The translations under genes were made by a program, and so were the position numbers. The notes under the pieces were generated by a model. That model was not told the DNA's origin and did not search any database. It was given only the letters and a program-made list of their open reading frames with translations. Of a stretch of 39,303 bases of DNA, positions 34,388 to 39,303 are shown in pieces. Source of the DNA: Planctomycetota bacterium (GTDB taxonomy: Bacteria > Planctomycetota > Phycisphaerae > WQYP01); NCBI GenBank assembly GCA_021818445.1, contig JAKAEB010000034.1, forward strand, positions 1-39,303, read 5' to 3'. The stretch's first letter is position 1. Each line of letters starts with the position of its first letter.

Positions 34388-34729
34388 GTGCCTAAGGGAC
34401 TACGGGCTTTTGAAGCCTGCGCTTTTTTGAGGCATGGGGAAGACGCTCTGAATCAGCGGCTTGCCGGTTCGTCGCGTATCCAGCCGGTTGTCCCTGGCGA
34501 GTTCGACGCCTCCATCGCTCGCGTCTGTTTCACCGGTCAATTGGATTATGCACTTGGAGTCGGCATCCCGCAGGATACCGGTGGTTTGGCTGATTCTGCG
34601 GCTTTGTCGATTTTCACTGCATCGGCGCGTCGCTGGCGACGCAGTTCTCTCGCGGCGGCCAGTTTCTGGTCCCGCTTCTGGAATATCACCTCCTGCCTGC
34701 CGGCCAATTTATTGGCCGGTGTCACATAG
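34388..34729 (+). CDS. hypothetical protein, possibly frame-broken
   Basis: GTG 34388 has AGGAGG ten bases upstream, which is the main support. The 113-residue product is not recognised. Its first 75 residues look protein-like (EDALNQRLAGSSRIQPVV, FTGQLDYALGVGIPQDTGG). The end is Arg/Ser/Ala-rich, whereas the overlapping +1 frame from 34594 reads LATQFSRGGQFLVPLLEYH. This suggests the frame is broken near 34594-34700 and continues into the frame ending at 35049. Confidence 0.3.
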   Translation: MPKGLRAFEACAFLRHGEDALNQRLAGSSRIQPVVPGEFDASIARVCFTGQLDYALGVGIPQDTGGLADSAALSIFTASARRWRRSSLAAASFWSRFWNITSCLPANLLAGVT

Positions 34730-34740
34730 CCGATGACACT

Positions 34741-35049
34741 GTGCAGATCCCGACCGAGGCAGACGGTTCACCCTCAGAGCAACCGGGTGATTCCGCCACG
34801 GAATCCACCACAACACAGCGGTCAGGTCCGCCGAGCCACGGCAAGGCGGCACCAAATGGCGCGGCGATCCCGTCCAACGGTGGTAAGGACGATTCGAGGC
34901 CGTTGCCGAATGGGTGCCATCGGGCCGCCACCCGACAGCATGGGGCCGACATTGAGGTCCCGGCATTGTTCCCGGATGCGGCGACCGATGATCCTTATGA
35001 TTCGCAGCGATCCACACACCGATCCAGCCAAACAGGAGAATACGAATGA
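34741..35049 (+). CDS. hypothetical hydrophilic ORF overlapping trbB start
   Basis: This frame is open from 34594, but its first start codon is GTG 34741 without a ribosome binding site. The product is Ser/Pro/Gly/Thr-rich and probably disordered. It ends GEYE with TGA inside an ATGA overlap with the trbB start at 35046, the arrangement expected of a coupled upstream gene. It may be the tail of a conjugation protein whose front part has decayed; no family is recognised. Confidence 0.35.
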   Translation: MQIPTEADGSPSEQPGDSATESTTTQRSGPPSHGKAAPNGAAIPSNGGKDDSRPLPNGCHRAATRQHGADIEVPALFPDAATDDPYDSQRSTHRSSQTGEYE

Positions 35050-35273
35050 TTAATATCGTCCAGCAGCGCCACAGCGACAGTCTGAATCATGCCTTGGACC
35101 CGGTGATTGCCGTGGCGTTGGCAGGTCCCGACGTGGCCGAGATCATGGCCAACCCAGACGGCAGCTTGTGGGTGGATGTGATTGTCAAAGGGCGTCAGCG
35201 ACTGGGCCAGATTGCCGCCACCGCCGCCGAAACGGTGGTCCGGTTGTTGGCTTCACACATGAATGAAACGTAA
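35046..35273 (+). pseudogene. trbB: TrbB conjugal transfer ATPase, N-terminal fragment
   Basis: ATG 35046 has AGGAG seven bases upstream. The 75-residue product LNHALDPVIAVALAGPDVAE...MANPDGSLWVD...VRLLASHMNET matches the start of TrbB, the VirB11-type ATPase that drives type IV secretion in IncP-like conjugation. The frame ends at TAA 35271-35273. The -1 frame continues at once with VSPDYPALAGVLPQSGERF, which is the expected next part of TrbB with no loss of residues. A single missing base near 35270 therefore splits the gene. It is likely inactive unless the shift is programmed or a sequence error. Confidence 0.75.
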
Positions 35274-35968
35274 GCCCAGATTACCCAGCCCTTGCCGGTG
35301 TTCTGCCGCAATCCGGCGAACGGTTCCAGGGGTTATTGCCGCCGCTGGTGGACAAGCCGACGTTTTCCATCCGTGAAAGGCCCACGGTCATCTTCACGCT
35401 CGATGATTACGGGGCCAGCGGCGTATTGGCGGCAGAATGGGCACAGACTATTCGCAACGCCCTTGCCCAGCGAAAAAATATTCTTGTCGCCGGTGGCGCT
35501 GGCTCCGGCAAGACCACACTGGTCAACGCCATCCTGCACGAACCGGAATTTCAATGTCAGCGTGTCGTGCTCATCGAAGATACACGGGAACTGCAATGCT
35601 CGGCTCCAGACCGCGTGGAACTGCTGACCAAGAACACCGAGCCCAAAGTGACGATGAATGACTTATTACGCATGACGCTGCGCCTGCGGCCGGACCGCAT
35701 CGTCATAGGTGAAGTCCGTGGCGGCGAAGCCCTGGCCATGCTTAAGGCTTGGAACACCGGTCATCCCGGTGGTGTCGCCACCATTCACGCCAACAGCGCC
35801 CAGGATGCGCTGCACCGGCTGGAAGATTTGATCGGCGAGGTTTCCCAGACAATTCCCCATCGCTCCATCGCATCGGCGATCAATCCGGTAGTTTTCATTG
35901 AACGCATTGCCGGCACCCCAGGGAGGCGGGTATCGCAGATCGTGGAGAACGCTTCAATTGCCCCATGA
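35274..35968 (+). pseudogene. trbB: TrbB conjugal transfer ATPase, C-terminal ATPase fragment
   Basis: The frame opens after 35266 and covers most of TrbB. From the TTG at 35336 the motifs are Walker A GGAGSGKTT (residues 53-61), the Asp box LIEDTREL, Walker B RPDRIVIGEVRGGEA (118-132) and the His box TGHPGGVATIHANS (141-154). These are complete for a VirB11/TrbB hexameric ATPase, but the fragment has no good start of its own. No trbC or later tra/trb gene follows; the next gene is an HTH regulator. It reads as the remnant of a conjugative element. Confidence 0.8.
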
Positions 35969-36018
35969 GGTACTCTGATATGTGGCTAATTTCGTAACTG
36001 GACAGCTTTTGTGGATAA

Positions 36019-36039
36019 GTCTATCATATTTCGATAGAC
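36019..36039. promoter_or_regulatory. inverted repeat upstream of HTH gene, candidate operator
   Basis: GTCTATC (36019-36025) and GATAGAC (36033-36039) are perfect 7-bp arms with a 7-base AT-rich centre, 29 bases upstream of the HTH gene start. Position and form suit autoregulation by the encoded DNA-binding protein. Confidence 0.5.
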
Positions 36040-36067
36040 AATATGCGGTACCGAAGGAGGCCCCGCA

Positions 36068-36337
36068 ATGCTGTATCAACGGTCCTTAAAGATCGAAAAG
36101 CGGCTAGAAACTGTGCTGCGGCTGATTCGCACGGGCGACTATTCCACCCCGAAAATCGCCGAGCAACTTGGTGTTTCTATTCCGACAGTGTCGCGCGACG
36201 TGACGGCTTTGCGCGAGCGAGGAAACAATATCCGATCCAAGCGAATGTCCGATGGATGGCGATACGTTCTGGCCACCAATGGTTCTTCTCGGAGCGGAGG
36301 TTCCACTCGCGTGCAATTGTCAGATGCGAGGCAATGA
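36068..36337 (+). CDS. winged helix-turn-helix regulator (HTH_11/DeoR-like)
   Basis: A small 89-residue DNA-binding protein. The HTH lies at about residues 14-52 (RLETVLRLIRTGDYSTPKIAEQLGVSIPTVSRDVTAL), similar to the N-terminal winged HTH of DeoR-type repressors, followed by a short wing (NIRSKRMSDGWRY) and a Ser/Gly-rich tail with no ligand domain. GGAGG lies eight bases before ATG. The TGA overlaps the ATG of a 17-codon frame, so translation is coupled to what follows. It probably controls the AAA-protease operon through the nearby inverted repeat. Confidence 0.8.
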   Translation: MLYQRSLKIEKRLETVLRLIRTGDYSTPKIAEQLGVSIPTVSRDVTALRERGNNIRSKRMSDGWRYVLATNGSSRSGGSTRVQLSDARQ

Positions 36338-36387
36338 GCGCCTATAACGACGTGTTTTTGAAGGTCAGAAAGGCAAGGAACCCATGA
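36334..36387 (+). CDS. 17-codon bridging ORF with ATGA overlaps at both ends
   Basis: ATG 36334 overlaps the HTH stop (ATGA) and its own TGA 36385-36387 overlaps the ATG of the AAA gene (ATGA). It encodes MSAYNDVFLKVRKARNP, with a purine-rich GAGG just upstream. It may be a real micro-protein or only a coupling device that carries ribosomes from the regulator to the ATPase gene. No homology is recognised. Confidence 0.35.
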   Translation: MSAYNDVFLKVRKARNP

Positions 36388-37391
36388 ACGCCGGCATACT
36401 CAAGAGGGTTGTGCGTGCCATCGCCGATGGTTCCCAGAGCGACCTTGACCAGCTTGCCCAGAAAATTATTGAGGCCGAACGTCGAACGGGACACGGTAAA
36501 CTCGCGGACCAGCTACAGGTAATCCTTAGCCGCTCGCGTAGCCGTAAGCCTACTACCCCGGCTGCTATCCGCGATGATCGGAGCCTCAAGGAGCTCCCCC
36601 TCAGCCGACGGCATGGCGAATCCCTTGCCGAGATTTTCCCGCGAGAATCGTTGGAGCATTACATGGTGCTGCCTCCCGACACCGAGACTCGGTTCGCACG
36701 CATTGAGTGCGAGTTCGCGGCCAGGGAGCGGCTCGGCGTCTATGGCTTACGTCCCCGCAAGACCATCTTATTGTATGGGCCACCGGGATGCGGTAAGTCG
36801 TTGGGGGCCAAACGTTTAGCGTGGAATACTGGCCTGCCACTGATGAAAGTGCGGTTTGACACTTTAATTTCATCGTACTTTGGCGAATCGGCCGCGAATT
36901 TACGGTCCGTTTTCACCGCCGCGAGGGAGCTTACTTGTGTGCTCCTGATTGATGAGTGCGATTTCATCGCCCGTTCACGCCTCAACACCAAGGATGTCGG
37001 CGAAGCCGCACGCATCGTCAATTCGCTGCTGCAATTGATGGAGGAATATGACGCCCCCGGTTTGCTTGTCGCGACCACCAACGTCGAGTCCTCCTTGGAC
37101 CCGGCCATCTTCCGCCGTTTCGATGATGTTTTTCACGTCCCGTTGCCAGGGCCGACAGAAGTTGAGAAACTCTTACGTACGACGCTTTCGGCTTTGCAAG
37201 TGGCGGAGCCACTCGATTGGACAATGCTGGTAGAGGAGTTAACGGGGGCATCGGCCGCGATGGTCGTTAAAGCCGCTCAAGATGCAGCCAAAGCGGCTGT
37301 ACTCCACGGCCCCAAGATAATCACTGAAGACCTATTGCGGCAGGCGATTATTGAACAGCGAAGGCACGATGAGCAGCCGAAGGGAGTCTAG
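36384..37391 (+). CDS. AAA+ ATPase paired with a subtilisin-like protease
   Basis: A 335-residue protein with a helical N-terminal part (about 1-85) and one AAA+ module. Walker A is GPPGCGKS (132-139), Walker B VLLIDECD (Asp190, Glu191), sensor 1 ATTN (Asn233), and the arginine-finger region FRRFDD (Arg244/245); a C-terminal helical lid follows. The sequence type resembles the FtsH/CDC48/spastin side of AAA ATPases, which remodel or unfold proteins. AAGGAA precedes ATG. Only three bases separate its stop from the protease gene, so the two are surely coexpressed, and the ATPase probably regulates or feeds the protease. Confidence 0.88.
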   Translation: MNAGILKRVVRAIADGSQSDLDQLAQKIIEAERRTGHGKLADQLQVILSRSRSRKPTTPAAIRDDRSLKELPLSRRHGESLAEIFPRESLEHYMVLPPDTETRFARIECEFAARERLGVYGLRPRKTILLYGPPGCGKSLGAKRLAWNTGLPLMKVRFDTLISSYFGESAANLRSVFTAARELTCVLLIDECDFIARSRLNTKDVGEAARIVNSLLQLMEEYDAPGLLVATTNVESSLDPAIFRRFDDVFHVPLPGPTEVEKLLRTTLSALQVAEPLDWTMLVEELTGASAAMVVKAAQDAAKAAVLHGPKIITEDLLRQAIIEQRRHDEQPKGV

Positions 37392-37394
37392 CCA

Positions 37395-39303
37395 ATGCCT
37401 GGCGCGCACAATTTTGAGCATCTTCTTTTGCTCCTACGTTATCAGGGCAGAGCACGTCTTCATGGAAGAGGCACTACTTCCCCGCAAACTCTGGCAAACA
37501 AGAACGCACGGCAGGCACACTGCACGGCGCTTCGCGCCGCTGGGCAATCATTAACGGATAGCTGGCAGGCGCGCAAAGCTCAAAGGCAAAGTCAGAATCT
37601 CCCTGTAATCCCCGAAGGCATCCCGATTCTTCTTAAAGTCGATCCGAGTCTTGAACTTGACGCTTTGCGCGACATGTTCAATTTTGAGATAGTCGCGGAG
37701 CAGGAGGAAGGCTATGTCATCGTGGCATCCGAGGACATCCAGCTTGGGCTGTTTCTCAAGATGGTTCAAGGGTTTGCCGTTCAGGTGCATGGTTCGGCAA
37801 CTGTAGCATCAGTACACAAGCTCTTTGATGATCCAAGCCAGATTGATCGCCTTCGTCGCATTCTTTCGGAACACCTTTTCAGCATGTGGCCGACTATTGA
37901 CGACGGTCAAATTTACGTCGTCGATATAGGGATCAGCTGCACGGGTATTCAAGAGATACCCCCATATCCCATAAGAGGCAAACGCGATACGGATGCTGAT
38001 TGGGCCAATAAGGAAAGCGCATGGTCGCAGGCCCGTGCCCAGGCGTATACCGCTTGGGAGCAAATCAGAATCAGCCGAGAAAAGGGGATTCTGGCGTTTG
38101 CCGAGTTCTACCACGCTGAAATCATGCGCATCATTGACGGCCAGCCGTATAACGCTGCCGCCTTATCCGATAGCTTCACAATCCGCATCAAGACCAGCGG
38201 GAAAGGCCTCAAGGATTTCATCCTCAATTATGCGTACATCTTTGAGGTTGTGGAACCGGAAGATATTGTGCTTCCGCAGGGTTCTGGAAAAGCAGGTGCT
38301 CAACCTGCACGAATGGCCGCACCAACACCCCCGGATGCAAATGCGCCAGCGGTTTGCGTGATCGACAGCGGGATTCAAGAGGGGCACGTTCTGTTGCAAC
38401 CAGCCGTTGACCAAGCCACGTCCCATTGTTTCCTGCCGGGCAAAACGGCCGACGATATTGGCGACTTTGTCTCCCCAGCGGGCCACGGGACACGGGTAGC
38501 AGGTGCAGTTCTATACGGAGAAACAGTGGCGAAGGGCGGTACGCCACAACTCCCGTTTTGGATTCAAAATGCCCGTGTCCTTGACGAGCATAATCGCATG
38601 CCCGTTGAATTGTTCCCGCCAGCAGCGGTTCGCGCCGCTGTTGAGCGTTTTCATAAAGGGCCGCGTCACACGCGCATTTTCAACCATTCCATTAACGCCG
38701 ACGGCTGTTCCCGGACCCGCTATATGTCCTCATGGGCGGCGGAAATCGACTCGCTTTGTGCCGCGTATGACGTGCTGGTGATACAGAGTACTGGTAACCT
38801 TCAAGTGACCGGCACGCCTCCCTATTTGGGGTTCAAGGATCACCTTGCCGCTGGACGCACATACCCCGCGTATTTATCCGAACCCTCATCCCGCATCGCC
38901 AATCCGGGTCAGAGTTTGCAGGCTCTTACAGTAGGTTCGGTTGCTTACGGGTCGTTGGAAAGCGGAGGTTGGCAGACCTTCGCCAAAGCAGCGGGGCACC
39001 CGTCTGCGTTTTCACGTTCCGGCCTTGCCATCTGGAGCATAATCAAACCAGAAGTTGTCGAGTACGGTGGTGACGCCATCCATTCAGGTGCCGCCAACCC
39101 GGATATCCAAATCGGCGGCCGCATTCCGGCGGCTTGTCCTGAGTTAGTCCGTTCCACCATGTTCCCGCCAGGCCCCGCGTATGACCGCGACCAGGCTGGC
39201 ACATCCTTCGCCGCTCCCAAAGTCACGCGTATTGCCGCCCAGTTACAACGATTGTTTCCCGACGAACCCGCATTGCTGTATCGCGCCCTGGTGGTTCAGT
39301 CCG
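37395..39303 (+). CDS. S8 subtilisin-like serine protease with large N-terminal region (3' end beyond window)
   Basis: The frame is open from ATG 37395 to the window edge (636 codons). No signal peptide is seen, so it is probably cytoplasmic. Residues about 70-310 form an N-terminal region (PVIPEGIPILLKVDPSL, GYVIVASEDIQLGLFLK, and a helical AWSQARAQAYTAWEQIRISR part) before the peptidase. The catalytic triad is Asp324 (VCVIDSGI), His364 (AGHGTRVAG) and Ser604 (GTSFAAPK), with an oxyanion Asn in the STGN segment. All catalytic residues are intact. Its cytoplasmic location and coupling to an AAA+ ATPase suggest a regulated intracellular protease, possibly in defence; that role is inference. 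Confidence 0.88.
   Translation, partial: MPGAHNFEHLLLLLRYQGRARLHGRGTTSPQTLANKNARQAHCTALRAAGQSLTDSWQARKAQRQSQNLPVIPEGIPILLKVDPSLELDALRDMFNFEIVAEQEEGYVIVASEDIQLGLFLKMVQGFAVQVHGSATVASVHKLFDDPSQIDRLRRILSEHLFSMWPTIDDGQIYVVDIGISCTGIQEIPPYPIRGKRDTDADWANKESAWSQARAQAYTAWEQIRISREKGILAFAEFYHAEIMRIIDGQPYNAAALSDSFTIRIKTSGKGLKDFILNYAYIFEVVEPEDIVLPQGSGKAGAQPARMAAPTPPDANAPAVCVIDSGIQEGHVLLQPAVDQATSHCFLPGKTADDIGDFVSPAGHGTRVAGAVLYGETVAKGGTPQLPFWIQNARVLDEHNRMPVELFPPAAVRAAVERFHKGPRHTRIFNHSINADGCSRTRYMSSWAAEIDSLCAAYDVLVIQSTGNLQVTGTPPYLGFKDHLAAGRTYPAYLSEPSSRIANPGQSLQALTVGSVAYGSLESGGWQTFAKAAGHPSAFSRSGLAIWSIIKPEVVEYGGDAIHSGAANPDIQIGGRIPAACPELVRSTMFPPGPAYDRDQAGTSFAAPKVTRIAAQLQRLFPDEPALLYRALVVQS

Larger units (their letters stand above)
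34209..35045. other. accessory junction region with poorly coding frames
   Basis: The 837 bases between the amidotransferase and the trbB remnant contain two strong ribosome binding sites (GGAGGAAG before ATG 34322, AGGAGG before GTG 34388). They also hold a short hairpin with T-run at 34405-34428 (GGCTT-TTG-AAGCC, then TGCGCTTTTTT) and reading frames that switch around 34594-34741. The look is of a decayed gene or genes from a conjugative element. Confidence 0.45.

Noticed and set aside
34709..35017. 102-residue minus-strand frame opposite the trbB-upstream ORF
   Set aside because: No ribosome binding site or recognisable motif; the plus-strand frame has an ATGA overlap with trbB and is more plausible.
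37351..37554. 67-residue plus-strand frame at the ATPase/protease junction
   Set aside because: Overlaps the end of the ATPase gene and the start of the protease gene in a different frame; both real genes account for the sequence.
1..39303. tRNA, rRNA genes and complete insertion sequences
   Set aside because: No tRNA T-arm signatures, rRNA segments or transposase genes were recognised by eye on either strand; a covariance-model scan would be needed to exclude a missed tRNA.

Overview
The window looks like the chromosome of a member of the Planctomycetota, probably class Phycisphaerae. The grounds are three secreted pseudopilin-type proteins with the FTL[IV][13 protein letters not shown] leader helix, a PEP-CTERM surface protein, a large family GH78 rhamnosidase and an amidohydrolase-2 enzyme, all among ordinary housekeeping genes. 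The assignment is an inference from gene content; no rRNA or tRNA gene was seen.

Layout, left half. 1-1266 is a pseudopilin-like protein whose start cannot be found. msrA and msrB (methionine sulfoxide repair, 1590-2639) run into a convergent pyrD, and the msrB and pyrD 3' ends overlap. A plus-strand run follows: an HtrA/Deg-type periplasmic protease, an amidohydrolase, an SDR oxidoreductase and a membrane-anchored endonuclease/exonuclease/phosphatase-fold protein (3832-8035). A minus-strand SDR lies next to gcvT-gcvH (9089-10613). The minus-strand block 17110 to 10658 is a classical type II fatty acid synthesis operon, rpmF-plsX-fabH-fabD-fabG-acpP-fabF, ending with a beta-carbonic anhydrase gene.

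Middle. 17319-23886 is a probable carbohydrate-responsive surface locus. An AraC-type regulator is divergent from a minus-strand series encoding a PEP-CTERM protein, a pseudopilin-like protein and a secreted alpha-L-rhamnosidase. The divergent intergenic region has a 28-bp near-palindrome beside the regulator start. A matching 11-bp half-site sits inside the spacer of a candidate promoter for the PEP-CTERM series. A small membrane-anchored hypothetical protein and another pseudopilin follow, then uvrA, nnrE and an MnmE-like GTPase that lacks the usual C-terminal cysteine motif (25614-30422).

Right third. 30423-31792 has no gene and holds a tandem array of about three 330-340 bp units, each built of nested inverted repeats, flanked by copies of a shorter dispersed palindromic repeat. 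A clan GH-A glycosidase (minus) and a GMP-synthase-like glutamine amidotransferase (plus) follow. From about 34209 the window is accessory DNA. It holds a decayed conjugation remnant (trbB broken by a one-base frame change, preceded by poorly recognisable reading frames) and then a tightly coupled operon running off the right edge. That operon encodes a small winged-HTH regulator, a 17-codon reading frame linked by ATGA overlaps on both sides, an AAA+ ATPase and a subtilisin-like S8 protease with a roughly 300-residue N-terminal region. This regulator/ATPase/protease set beside a conjugative remnant is the best candidate for an uncharacterised system, possibly a proteolytic defence or stress module. 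Its function is inferred from architecture and context only.
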